Shown in pieces: positions 22,365 to 30,700 of a DNA stretch of 64,000 nucleotides. The notes under the pieces were generated by a model. It made no database searches. It was not told where the DNA came from and saw only the letters and a list, made by a program, of their open reading frames with translations. Within the stretch, counting starts at the first letter, position 1. Every line of letters starts with the position of its first letter. The DNA lies in NCBI GenBank assembly GCA_965260995.1, contig CBDHCD010000003.1, positions 62,001-126,000 on the forward strand. The letters are read 5' to 3'. This stretch comes from JBBROS01 sp965260995 (GTDB taxonomy: Bacteria; Pseudomonadota; Alphaproteobacteria; Acetobacterales; Acetobacteraceae). Made by a program: the position numbers and the translations under genes.

Positions 22365-24665
22365 ATGAACGTGCTCGTCAGCCAATTGCCCGACCCGGCC
22401 GACCAGACTCCCGAACCCTTCTCCGTCGCCGCCAGCGTCTCGCTCCAGGAACGGCGCTACCGCACCATCAAGAGCGGCGACACCTTCGGCGTGTTCGACC
22501 ACGGCGGCGACATCGTCTGCCTGCCCGGCGGCACCGACGGGCTTTACCACCGCGACACCCGGCACCTGTCCCAGTTCGACCTCACGGTCAACGGCGCGCC
22601 ACCGCTGCTGCTGAGTTCCATGCTCGGCACCGACAGCGTCATGCTGACTTCCGACATGGTCAACGGCGCCGCCACCGACCTCGGCGCCCCCGAGCTCGGC
22701 CAGGGCGCGATCCACGTCCAGCGCTCCTTGTTCCTCGCCGACGGCGCCTGCCACGGGCGGCTCGCGGTCCGCAACTTCGCCTTCGCCCGCTGCCGGGTCC
22801 GCCTGGAATTGCGCTTCGCCGCCGACTTCGCCGACCTGTTCGAGGTCCGCGGCATGCGCCGCGAGCGCCGCGGCCAGGCGCTGCCGGCGGCGCTCGGCCG
22901 GGACGGCGTGACGCTGGCCTACCGCGGCCTCGATGACCGCCAGCGCGCGACCCGGCTCGTGTTCGAGCCGCCGCCCCAGACCCTGACCGCCACCGGCGCG
23001 GTGTTCCAGCTCGAGCTGGAGCCGCGCGAGCGCGCCACGATCTTCGTCGCCATCGACTGCGCCTCCCAAGCTGCCGGTCCAGGGGTTGCCGGCCCAGGGA
23101 TTGCCGGCCCGGGGATTGCCGGCCCAGGAGTTGCGGGCCAAGCGGTTGCCGGCTCGGGAGAGGCCGGCCCGACCCACGCCGGCCCCGCCGCGCCGCGCGC
23201 CGCCTTCCTGTCCGCCTACATCGCCACCAAGCGCCGCCTGCGCGCCAGCGCCGCCCGCTCGGCCGCCATCTCGTCCCGCCACGAGGAGTTCGATCAGGCC
23301 GCGGTCCGCGCCGCCGACGACCTGCGGATGCTCGTCACCGACAAGCGCACCGGGCCTTACCCCTACGCCGGCATCCCGTGGTTCAGCACCGCCTTCGGCC
23401 GCGACGCGCTGATCACCGCGCTGCTGGTGCTGGCCTACGACCCGGCGCTGGCCGCCGGCGTGCTGCGCTACCTGGCCCAGGAGCAGGCGACCGAGACCGA
23501 TCCGGCCACCGAGGCCGAGCCGGGCAAGATCCTGCACGAGGTGCGCGGCGGCGAGATGGCCGCGCTGGGCGAGATCCCGTTCCGCCGCTACTACGGCAGC
23601 GTCGACGCGACCCCGCTGTTCGTCATGCTCGCCGGCGCTTACCTCGAGCGCACCAGCGACCTCGGCGCCGTCCGCACCCTTTGGCCGCACATCAACCTCG
23701 CCCTCGACTGGATCGACCGCCGCGCCGACGCCGACGGCTTCGTCAGCTACCGCCGCAGCACCGAGGAGGGCCTGGCCAACCAGGGCTGGAAGGACAGCTA
23801 CGACGCCATCTCCCACGCCGACGGCACCCTCGCCCGCGGCGCCATCGCGCTGTGCGAGGTGCAGGGCTACGCCTACGCCGCCCGCCGCGCCGGCGCGGCC
23901 ATCGCCCGGCAGCTCGGCTTCGAGAGCCAGGCCCTCGCGTTGCTGGCCAAGGCCGAGCAGCTCCGCTCCGCGTTCGAGGCGCGCTTCTGGTGCGAGCGGC
24001 TCGGCACCTACGCCCTCGCCCTCGACGGCGACGGCCAGCAATGCCAGGTCCGCGCGTCCAACGCCGGGCACCTGCTGATGACCGGCATCGCCGCGCCCTC
24101 CCGCGCCCGCCGCGTCGCCGAGGGCCTGATGAGCGCGGAGATGTTCTCCGGCTGGGGCATCCGCACCCTGGCCGCCAGCGAGGCGCGCTACAACCCGATG
24201 TCGTATCACAACGGCTCCGTCTGGCCGCACGACAACGCCGTCATCGCCCTCGGCATGGCCCGCGTCGGCATGAAGGCGGAGGCCGCCCGGCTGTTCGAGG
24301 CGATGTACGCCGCCGCCTGCGCCATGGACCTGCGCCGCCTGCCGGAGCTGTTCTGCGGCTTCCGCCGCCGCCCGCACCAGGGGCCCACGTCCTACCCCGT
24401 CGCCTGCTCGCCCCAGGCCTGGGCGGCGGCGGCCCTGCCCGCGTTCGTCCAGGCCAGCCTCGGCCTCGGCTTCGACCCGGCCGCCGGCGCCATCCGCTTC
24501 GAGCACCCCCATTTGCCGGCCTTCCTGGACGACCTGACGCTGCGCAACCTCGGCCTGGCCGGCAACCAGGTCAGCGTGCTCGTCAAGCGCACCCGGGGCG
24601 AAACCGCGGTCAGCGTCGTCGGCCGCGGCGGCGGCGACCGGGTCCAGGTTGTCACCACGCTGTAG
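22365..24665 (+). CDS. Glycogen-debranching-type amylo-alpha-1,6-glucosidase
   Basis: In this 766-residue cytoplasmic enzyme the N-terminal beta domain (about 15-230; TIKSGDTFGVFD, GLYHRDTRHLSQ) is the glycogen debranching N-terminal domain. An (alpha/alpha)6 catalytic domain (about 305-740) follows, with GIPWFSTAFGRDALIT, LANQGWKDSYD and MSYHNGSVWPHDNA, which carry the acidic residues of the GDE/GH15-like fold. Between them a 15-bp DNA repeat adds a flexible GPGVAGPGIAG-type linker (about 238-270). The enzyme probably hydrolyses alpha-1,6 branches of glycogen or trehalose-linked glucans. GAAGG precedes the ATG. No other glycogen genes are in the window. Confidence 0.9.
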   Translation: MNVLVSQLPDPADQTPEPFSVAASVSLQERRYRTIKSGDTFGVFDHGGDIVCLPGGTDGLYHRDTRHLSQFDLTVNGAPPLLLSSMLGTDSVMLTSDMVNGAATDLGAPELGQGAIHVQRSLFLADGACHGRLAVRNFAFARCRVRLELRFAADFADLFEVRGMRRERRGQALPAALGRDGVTLAYRGLDDRQRATRLVFEPPPQTLTATGAVFQLELEPRERATIFVAIDCASQAAGPGVAGPGIAGPGIAGPGVAGQAVAGSGEAGPTHAGPAAPRAAFLSAYIATKRRLRASAARSAAISSRHEEFDQAAVRAADDLRMLVTDKRTGPYPYAGIPWFSTAFGRDALITALLVLAYDPALAAGVLRYLAQEQATETDPATEAEPGKILHEVRGGEMAALGEIPFRRYYGSVDATPLFVMLAGAYLERTSDLGAVRTLWPHINLALDWIDRRADADGFVSYRRSTEEGLANQGWKDSYDAISHADGTLARGAIALCEVQGYAYAARRAGAAIARQLGFESQALALLAKAEQLRSAFEARFWCERLGTYALALDGDGQQCQVRASNAGHLLMTGIAAPSRARRVAEGLMSAEMFSGWGIRTLAASEARYNPMSYHNGSVWPHDNAVIALGMARVGMKAEAARLFEAMYAAACAMDLRRLPELFCGFRRRPHQGPTSYPVACSPQAWAAAALPAFVQASLGLGFDPAAGAIRFEHPHLPAFLDDLTLRNLGLAGNQVSVLVKRTRGETAVSVVGRGGGDRVQVVTTL
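23076..23165 (+). repeat. 15-bp in-frame tandem repeat, six units
   Basis: There are six 15-base units (GGCCCAGGGATTGCC and variants) inside the debranching-enzyme gene. They encode GPG(V/I)A repeats between the N-terminal and catalytic domains. The middle units are the most alike and the outer ones degenerate. Confidence 0.9.
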
Positions 24666-24736
24666 TTCGGCCCGGGAACTCCCTGCCGCGCTTGATCTCG
24701 TGCGCTCCCGAGCGTAGGGAACGCACGGGAGACATC

Positions 24737-25408
24737 ATGCCACCTATCGATCACGCGATTGCCCGAAGCCCGTCCGTGTCGCCGCACACGGCCCTCGACG
24801 CGGATTCGGTGAAAGCGGCCTACGCCCGCTGGGCCAAGATCTACGACGCCGTGTTCGGCGGCGTGTCCGCCTTCGGGCGGCGGCGCGCCGTCAACATGGT
24901 CAACGGCCTGCCGGGCGGCCGCGTGCTGGAGGTGGGCGTCGGCACCGGCCTCGCGCTGCCGCGCTACCGGACCTCGAAGCGCATCACCGGCATCGACCTG
25001 TCGGCGGAGATGCTGTCGCTCGCCCGCCGCCGCGTCCGCGACCTATCCTTGTCCAACGTCGAGGCGCTGCTGGAGGTGGACGCCGAGGCGACCGGCTTCG
25101 AGGCCGGGTCGTTCGACATCGCGGTGGCGATGTTCGTCGCCTCCGTGGTGCCCAACCCGCGGGCGCTGGTCGCCGAGATGCGCCGGGTGGTCAAGCCCGG
25201 CGGCCACCTGCTGTTCGTCAACCACTTCGCCGCCGAGCAGGGGCCGCGCTGGTGGATCGAGCGCGCCCTCGCCCCCGCCTCGCGCAAGCTCGGCTGGCAC
25301 CCCGACTTCTCCATCGAGGCCTTGCTGCCGCACGAGGACCGCCAGGCCGCGCAGCTCGACTCCGTCCCGCCCGTCGGCCTGTTCACCTTGGTCAAGATGC
25401 GGCGCTGA
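24737..25408 (+). CDS. Class I SAM methyltransferase (PmtA-like phosphatidylethanolamine N-methyltransferase)
   Basis: This 223-residue enzyme has SAM motif I VLEVGVGTGLALP, motif II GIDLSAEML and post-motifs VASVVPNPRALVAEMRRVVKPGGHLLFVNHF. The N-terminal AYARWAKIYDAVFG is the hallmark of the Rhodobacter-type PmtA family, which makes phosphatidylcholine by three methylations of phosphatidylethanolamine. I would expect a membrane-associated lipid methyltransferase; ubiquinone-type methylation is a less likely alternative. GGGAGA precedes the ATG. The last codons (KMRR-stop) are the first unit of a 28-bp tandem array that continues past the stop. Confidence 0.88.
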   Translation: MPPIDHAIARSPSVSPHTALDADSVKAAYARWAKIYDAVFGGVSAFGRRRAVNMVNGLPGGRVLEVGVGTGLALPRYRTSKRITGIDLSAEMLSLARRRVRDLSLSNVEALLEVDAEATGFEAGSFDIAVAMFVASVVPNPRALVAEMRRVVKPGGHLLFVNHFAAEQGPRWWIERALAPASRKLGWHPDFSIEALLPHEDRQAAQLDSVPPVGLFTLVKMRR

Positions 25409-25559
25409 CCGCCGCTTGCTCAAGATGCGGCGCTGCCCGCCGCTTACTCAAGATGCGGCGCTGCCCGCCGCTTGCTCAAGATGCGGCGCTGCCCGCCGCT
25501 TGCTCAAGATGCGGCGCTGACCGCCGTTTGCTCAAGACGCGGCGCTGACCGCCGCGACC
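25392..25559 (+). repeat. 28-bp tandem array that starts inside the methyltransferase 3' end
   Basis: There are six 28-base units (TCAAGATGCGGCGCTGACC plus GCCGCTTGC). The first contains the last four codons and TGA of the methyltransferase; the rest follow in the gap. Three units keep the TGA and three read CTGCCC instead. Each unit contains a small GCGGCG/CGCCGC hairpin, so the transcript tail is a row of six stem-loops. The sixth unit ends in divergent sequence. Confidence 0.92.
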
Positions 25560-25691
25560 AGGCGCGCCGCCCGGCCCGGCCCGTGAGCCGCCCAAATTAG
25601 GCTGTTCGCCCCGACCGGCCCGTGGCCCAGCGACCCTCCGGCCTGGGACGGCCTCGCCCGCCACGCGCGGGCGGCCCGGCGGATCGGCCTC

Positions 25692-26516
25692 GTGCTGCTG
25701 TTCACCGCCGCCGCCGCCCCGGTCCAGGCGGCCCTGCTCCGGCTGCCCGGCCGCGCCAAGGTCGCCTTCGCCCGGTTCTACTGGGCCAGCCTGTGCCGCC
25801 TGCTCGGCCTCGATGTCCGCCGCCTCGGCCACCCCGCTGGCCGTGGCCTCGTTGGCCGTGGCCCCGCTGGCCATGCCGCAGGGCCGGCCCGCGCCGTCGT
25901 GTTCGCCTGCAACCACTCGTCCTGGCTTGACATCCTCGTGCTCGGTGGCACCCTCGACGCCTGCTTCGTCGCCAAGGAGGAGGTCGGGCGCTGGCCGGTG
26001 GTGCGCACCGTCGCCCGCCTCGGCCGCACCGTGTTCGTCAGCCGCAACCCCCGCCGCACCGGGCGCGAGCGCGACGACATGCGGGCCCGCCTCGCCCGGG
26101 GCGACAACCTGGTGCTGTTCCCGGAGGGCACCAGCAGCGACGGCGCGCGCGTGCTGCCGTTCCGCTCGACGTTCTTCTCCGTCTGCGACGGCGATGGCGG
26201 CGGCGGGCCACGGCCGCTCGTGCAGCCGGTCTCCGTCGTCTATGACCGGCTCGGCGGCCTGCCGGTCGGGCGCGCGGCGCGGCCGGTGTTCGCCTGGTAT
26301 GGCGACATGGAGCTGGGCGGCCACGCCTGGCGGCTCGCCGGGCGCCGCGGCATGCGCGCGACCGTCGTGCTTCACCCCCTGGTCGAGCCGGCCGACTACC
26401 CGTCCCGCAAGGCGCTGGCCGCCGCGACGTGGCGCACCGTCGCCGAAGGGGCGGCGTCCTTGCGCCAGGACCGCCTGCCGAAATCACCTTCGTCATCGCC
26501 TCAGCCGTCACCCTAG
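25692..26516 (+). CDS. plsC: 1-acyl-sn-glycerol-3-phosphate acyltransferase
   Basis: This enzyme acylates lysophosphatidic acid to phosphatidic acid at the membrane. The catalytic HX4D is NHSSWLD (about 74-80), followed by block II SRNPRRTGRERDDM and block III FPEGTSSDG, as in PlsC. One N-terminal membrane segment is present. The GTG at 25692 is the first standard start, but family-like sequence (WDGLARHARAARRIGL) extends upstream without ATG or GTG, so the true start may be a rare codon near 25600. A small Gly/His/Arg-rich DNA repeat lengthens the loop at about 47-67. It follows the methyltransferase on the same strand, a sensible phospholipid pair. Confidence 0.9.
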   Translation: MLLFTAAAAPVQAALLRLPGRAKVAFARFYWASLCRLLGLDVRRLGHPAGRGLVGRGPAGHAAGPARAVVFACNHSSWLDILVLGGTLDACFVAKEEVGRWPVVRTVARLGRTVFVSRNPRRTGRERDDMRARLARGDNLVLFPEGTSSDGARVLPFRSTFFSVCDGDGGGGPRPLVQPVSVVYDRLGGLPVGRAARPVFAWYGDMELGGHAWRLAGRRGMRATVVLHPLVEPADYPSRKALAAATWRTVAEGAASLRQDRLPKSPSSSPQPSP

Positions 26517-26540
26517 CCATCGCCCGCCCGCCGCTTTCGC

Positions 26541-26570
26541 TTGACAAGCCGCCGCCCCCCTCTGGCACAC
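26541..26570 (+). promoter_or_regulatory. Possible promoter upstream of miaB operon
   Basis: A perfect TTGACA stands at 26541-26546 in an otherwise GC-saturated gap. The matching -10 position (about 26564-26569, GGCACA) is poor, so only the -35 box supports this call. It would drive miaB-phoH-ybeY-corC with a leader of about 150 bases. Confidence 0.3.
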
Positions 26571-26728
26571 TCGGCCCCGACGACGACACCAGGGCGGGAG
26601 ACGGACGGTCCGCGATCAGCAGGCAGCGACCATCAGGCAGGGCGGCGCTTGACGGGCCAGCGAAGGCGGGAGATGGCTCGGCAGCCGACCCCGGAACTCG
26701 GTCCGGCGGCGCGTTCGGACACCCTGCC

Positions 26729-28102
26729 TTGACCCTTTCCCCGCGCAAGCGCCTGCACGTCATCACCTGGGGCTGCCAGATGAACGTGTACGACAGCGGC
26801 CGCATGACGGACGTGCTGGCCCCGCTCGGCTACGAGCCGGTGGCCGCGCCGCACGACGCCGACATGGTCATCCTCAACACCTGCCACATCCGCGAGAAGG
26901 CGGTGGAGAAGGTGTTCTCCGAGCTGGGCCGGCTGCGGGTGGTCAAGGAGGCCCGGGCGGCGCGGGGGCAGGGGACCGTGCTGGCCGTCGCCGGCTGCGT
27001 GGCGCAAGCGGAAGGGGCCGAGATCCTGGCCCGCGCCCCTTACGTGGACATCGTGCTCGGGCCGCAGACCTACCACCGCCTGCCGGAGATGGTGGCGCGG
27101 GCGGCGCGGGCCGGCGGCGCGGTGATCGAGACCGACTTCCCGGCCGAGGACAAGTTCGACCACCTGCCGGACGCCGCCGCCGCGCCGGGCGTCACCGCCT
27201 TCCTCACCATCCAGGAGGGCTGCGACAAGTTCTGCTCCTTCTGCGTCGTGCCCTACACCCGCGGCGCGGAGGCGAGCCGCCCCGCCGCCGCCGTGCTCGC
27301 CGAGGCCGCCCGCCTGGTGGGCGCGGGGGCGCGCGAGATCACCCTGCTCGGCCAGAACGTCAACGCCTGGCACGGCGCAGCCCCGGACGGCGGCGCCTGG
27401 GGCCTCGGCCGGCTCGTCCGCGCCCTGGCCGGGCTGCCCGGCCTCCGGCGCGTCCGCTACACCACGAGCCACCCCCGCGACATGGATGAGGCGTTGATCG
27501 CCGCCCACCGCGACGTGCCGCAGTTGATGCCTTACCTGCACCTGCCGGTGCAGTCGGGTGCCGACCGGGTGCTGGCCGCGATGAACCGGCGCCACACCGC
27601 CGACGACTACCTCCGCCTCGTCGGCCGCCTGCGCGCCGCCCGGCCCGACATCGCCTTCAGCTCCGACTTCATCGTCGGCCACCCGGGCGAGACGGACGCC
27701 GAGTTCGAGGCCACGCTCCGGCTGGTGCGGCAGGTCGGCTACGCCCAGGCGTTCAGCTTCAAGTACTCGCCGCGGCCCGGCACCCCGGCGGCGGGCGCGC
27801 CGGGCCAGGCGCCGGAGGACGTGAAGGACGCCCGGCTGCAGGCGCTGCAGGCGCTGCTGCGCGACCAGCAGGCGCGCTTCAACCTCGGCACGGAAGGGAT
27901 GGTGCTGCCGGTGCTGTTCACCGGGCCGGGCCGGCGGCCGGGCCAGTTGTCCGGCCGCACCCCCTACCTGCAGCCCGTCCACGCCGACGCGCCTATTTCC
28001 CTGGTCGGCGACGTTTGCCAGGTGCGGATCGTGGCCGGCAACCCCAATTCACTTTCCGGGCGGCTGGTCGCCCCCTTGGACACGGAGCAAAGCGCCGCTT
28101 GA
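26729..28102 (+). CDS. miaB: tRNA-2-methylthio-N6-dimethylallyladenosine synthase
   Basis: This radical-SAM methylthiotransferase adds ms2 to i6A37 of tRNAs. The N-terminal UPF0004 domain has its three cluster cysteines in WGCQMN, NTCHIR and AGCVAQ. The radical-SAM triad is CDKFCSFC, with the family context EGCDKFCSFCVVPYTRG, and the C-terminal TRAM domain runs to SGRLV. I take the TTG at 26729, which gives 457 residues and begins just before the conserved KRLHVITWGCQMN; longer in-frame versions add only unconserved sequence. It heads the miaB-phoH-ybeY-corC cluster, with phoH starting inside its stop codon (TTGA). Confidence 0.95.
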   Translation: MTLSPRKRLHVITWGCQMNVYDSGRMTDVLAPLGYEPVAAPHDADMVILNTCHIREKAVEKVFSELGRLRVVKEARAARGQGTVLAVAGCVAQAEGAEILARAPYVDIVLGPQTYHRLPEMVARAARAGGAVIETDFPAEDKFDHLPDAAAAPGVTAFLTIQEGCDKFCSFCVVPYTRGAEASRPAAAVLAEAARLVGAGAREITLLGQNVNAWHGAAPDGGAWGLGRLVRALAGLPGLRRVRYTTSHPRDMDEALIAAHRDVPQLMPYLHLPVQSGADRVLAAMNRRHTADDYLRLVGRLRAARPDIAFSSDFIVGHPGETDAEFEATLRLVRQVGYAQAFSFKYSPRPGTPAAGAPGQAPEDVKDARLQALQALLRDQQARFNLGTEGMVLPVLFTGPGRRPGQLSGRTPYLQPVHADAPISLVGDVCQVRIVAGNPNSLSGRLVAPLDTEQSAA

Positions 28103-29184
28103 ACATCATCGCCGCGTCGCCGTCGAGCACGACCGCCCCCGGGCCTGTTCCCGACCCGGCGGCAGCCAGCCCGGCGGGCAAGACGACGCTGCAATTCGCC
28201 GACAACCACCTGTTCGCCCTGCTGCTCGGCGAGCACGACCGCAACCTGGTGCGCCTCGAACAGGGCCTCGGCGTGCGCCTGTCCGCCCGCGGCAACCGCG
28301 TCGCGGTCAGCGGCGAGGCCCACCGGGTCGAGGCGGCGGCGACGGCGCTGAACGGCCTCTACAAGCGGCTGGAGCAGGGCAAGAGCGTGTCGCGCGCCGA
28401 CGTGGACACTGCCGTTCGCATGGCGCAAGCGCGGGCCGAGGGCGACGGCGACCTCCGCCTGCCGCTGAGCGACCTGCCGGCGATCCAGACCCGGCGCGGC
28501 GCGGTCGGCCCCCGCTCGCCCGGCCAGGCCGCCTACATGGACATGTTGTCCCGCTGCGAGATGGTGTTCGGCATCGGCCCGGCCGGCACCGGCAAGACCT
28601 ACCTCGCCGTGGCGCAGGCGGTGGCGATGCTCCAGGCCGGGCGCGTCGACCGCATCATCCTGTCCCGCCCGGCCGTGGAGGCGGGCGAGCGCCTCGGCTT
28701 CCTGCCCGGCGACCTCAAGGAGAAGATCGACCCCTACCTTCGCCCCCTCTACGACGCGCTGCACGACATGATGCCGGGCGACCAGGTGATCCGGCGCATG
28801 GCCACCGGCGAGATCGAGGTGGCCCCGCTCGCCTTCATGCGCGGCCGCACCCTGGCCCACGCCTTCGTCATCCTCGACGAGGCGCAGAACACCACCCCCG
28901 TCCAGATGAAGATGTTCCTGACCCGGATGGGCGAGGGCACCCGCATGGTCGTCACCGGCGACCTGAGCCAGATCGACCTGCCGGCCGGGCAGAAGAGCGG
29001 CTTGCGCGACGCGCTCGAAACCCTGGAAGGCCTGCCCGGCATCGGCATCAACCGCTTCGGCACCCGCGACGTCGTCCGCCACCCGCTCGTCGCCGCCATC
29101 GTCAACGCCTACGACCAGCGCGCCCTGGCGCAACGCGAGGCGACCCAACGCGAGGCGGCCGGCGGCGCCGGCCCGCGCGGATGA
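28099..29184 (+). CDS. ybeZ: PhoH-family ATPase (YbeZ)
   Basis: This 361-residue PhoH-like protein has an N-terminal KH-like region (about 25-90) and an ATPase domain with Walker A GPAGTGKT (about 158-165), Walker B ILDEAQN and the sensor-like VTGDLSQIDLP. YbeZ works with the endoribonuclease YbeY, encoded next, in RNA processing and ribosome quality control. The TTG at 28099 overlaps the miaB stop (TTGA) and has GGAG upstream at usable spacing, so it is preferred over the longer frame from 28015, which lies inside miaB. Confidence 0.93.
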   Translation: MNIIAASPSSTTAPGPVPDPAAASPAGKTTLQFADNHLFALLLGEHDRNLVRLEQGLGVRLSARGNRVAVSGEAHRVEAAATALNGLYKRLEQGKSVSRADVDTAVRMAQARAEGDGDLRLPLSDLPAIQTRRGAVGPRSPGQAAYMDMLSRCEMVFGIGPAGTGKTYLAVAQAVAMLQAGRVDRIILSRPAVEAGERLGFLPGDLKEKIDPYLRPLYDALHDMMPGDQVIRRMATGEIEVAPLAFMRGRTLAHAFVILDEAQNTTPVQMKMFLTRMGEGTRMVVTGDLSQIDLPAGQKSGLRDALETLEGLPGIGINRFGTRDVVRHPLVAAIVNAYDQRALAQREATQREAAGGAGPRG

Positions 29185-29257
29185 CCAAACGTCCCCTGCT
29201 CTCGTCAGCGGTTGTTTAACATGGTAGCGTGCGAGGCTTCGTCAGCGTAACGGTTGC

Positions 29258-29734
29258 ATGAGTTCGGATGGCAAACACGGCCCCGCGGCGGCGGGGCATC
29301 CAGGGATCCACGGCCCCGCGGCGGCGGGGCGCTTAGAGGTCATCGTCGACGACCTCGCGTGGCGGCGCATGGTGCCCCGGGCGGAAGCGACGGTGCGGCG
29401 CGCCGCCGACGCCGTGGGCGGGGTGGGGCCGGTGCTGCTCACGTCCGACGCCGCCTCGCGCCGGCTCAACCGCCGGCACCGCGGCCGCGACAAGCCGACC
29501 AACGTCCTCACCTTCGACAGCGGCGACATCGCGCTGGCTTCGGGCGTCGTCCGCCGCGAAGCGCGCGCCTACGGCCGCCCGGTCGCGCACCACCTGATGC
29601 ACCTCGTCATCCACGGGGCGCTGCACCTGCGCGGCATGGACCACGCCGCCCCCGGCGCGGCCCGGCGGATGGAGATGATGGAGACCCGGCTGTTGCGGAC
29701 CCTCAACGTTTCCAACCCTTGGCGGCTCACGTGA
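29258..29734 (+). CDS. ybeY: Endoribonuclease YbeY (rRNA maturation)
   Basis: This 158-residue zinc metalloprotein is needed for 16S rRNA 3'-end maturation. The zinc-binding HGALHLRGMDH (H-x5-... as in the family HGxLHLxGxDH) lies at about 124-134, and the family strand TNVLTFDSGDIAL lies before it. The N-terminus contains a 21-bp DNA duplication that gives HGPAAAG twice (about 7-24), not seen in usual YbeY proteins. The ribosome site before ATG 29258 is weak. The stop overlaps the corC start as GTGA. Confidence 0.93.
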   Translation: MSSDGKHGPAAAGHPGIHGPAAAGRLEVIVDDLAWRRMVPRAEATVRRAADAVGGVGPVLLTSDAASRRLNRRHRGRDKPTNVLTFDSGDIALASGVVRREARAYGRPVAHHLMHLVIHGALHLRGMDHAAPGAARRMEMMETRLLRTLNVSNPWRLT

Positions 29735-30615
29735 ACATCGGCGGCCGCGGCTTCCTCGACCGGGTGCGCAACCGGCTGCTGGGCCGCCAGGAGCACGGGG
29801 TGCGCGAAAGCATCGCCGAGCTGGTGCTGCAATCGGCCGCCCCTGAGGACGGCTCGGTGCCCGAGCTGGACCGCCAGGAGCGGGCGCTGATCGCCAACGT
29901 GCTGCGCCTGCGCGGCACCTCGGCCGACGACGTGATGGTGCCGCGCGCCGACATCGTCGCCATGCCGGTGGACGTGACGCTCGACCAGGCGCTGGAGCAG
30001 ATCCGGCGCGAGGGCCACTCGCGCCTGCCCGTCTACCGCGAGCAGCTCGACGACATCGTGGGCATGGTCCACATCAAGGACGTGTTCGCCTACGTCGGCC
30101 GCCCCGACGCCTTCCGCCTCGAAGCCCTGCTGCGCCGGCCGCTGATGGTCGCGCCCCAGGTGCCGGTGCTCGACCTGCTGCTGCAGATGCGCCAGGCCCG
30201 GATGCACCTCGCCTTGGTGGTGGACGAGTACGGCGGCATCGACGGCCTGCTGACCATCGAGGACCTGGTCGAGGAGATCGTCGGCGACATCGCCGACGAG
30301 CACGATGAGGTGCAGGTGCCGATGATCACCGACCGCCCGGACGGCGCGGTGGACCTCGACGCCCGGCTGTCGATCGAGGCGTTCGAGGCCCGCATGGGCC
30401 CGGTGCTGACGGAGGACGAGCGCGAGGCCGACATCGACACCGTGGGCGGTTTGGTGTTCACCTTGGCCGGGCGGGTGCCGGCCCGCGGCGAGGTGGTGAG
30501 CCATCCGTCCGGCATCGAGTTCCGCATCCTCGAAGCCGATCCGCGGCGGATCCGGCGCTTGCGGATGCGGCGGCCGGAGACGACGGAGACGACGACGGCG
30601 GCCGCGGCGGCTTAA
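29731..30615 (+). CDS. corC: CorC/HlyC-family CBS-domain protein (YbeX)
   Basis: This 294-residue cytoplasmic protein has a short N-terminal helix region (about 1-60), a CBS pair (about 68-190; DDVMVPRADIVAMP, GHSRLPVYREQLDDIVGMVHIKD, LVVDEYGGIDGLLTIEDLVEEIVGDI) and a C-terminal CorC_HlyC domain. Family members affect magnesium efflux and ribosome assembly. The GTG at 29731 overlaps the ybeY stop. In many proteobacteria lnt (apolipoprotein N-acyltransferase) follows; here a glycosyltransferase follows instead. Confidence 0.94.
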   Translation: MNIGGRGFLDRVRNRLLGRQEHGVRESIAELVLQSAAPEDGSVPELDRQERALIANVLRLRGTSADDVMVPRADIVAMPVDVTLDQALEQIRREGHSRLPVYREQLDDIVGMVHIKDVFAYVGRPDAFRLEALLRRPLMVAPQVPVLDLLLQMRQARMHLALVVDEYGGIDGLLTIEDLVEEIVGDIADEHDEVQVPMITDRPDGAVDLDARLSIEAFEARMGPVLTEDEREADIDTVGGLVFTLAGRVPARGEVVSHPSGIEFRILEADPRRIRRLRMRRPETTETTTAAAAA

Positions 30616-30700
30616 CACTCTCGAAAGCTGATTGGGCTTACAAGGGCGGGCGGACCAAGCTCCCGGTCCCGTGGGCCGGATGGGATGGACGGGGGGACAG

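Noticed and set aside
25392..25559. CRISPR array
   Set aside because: The 28-base period looks like a CRISPR repeat length, but there are no spacers; units are directly joined.
26541..26732. 63-codon frame ending in the miaB start (TTGA)
   Set aside because: Overlaps the presumed miaB promoter, no ribosome site and no recognisable family; treated as chance.
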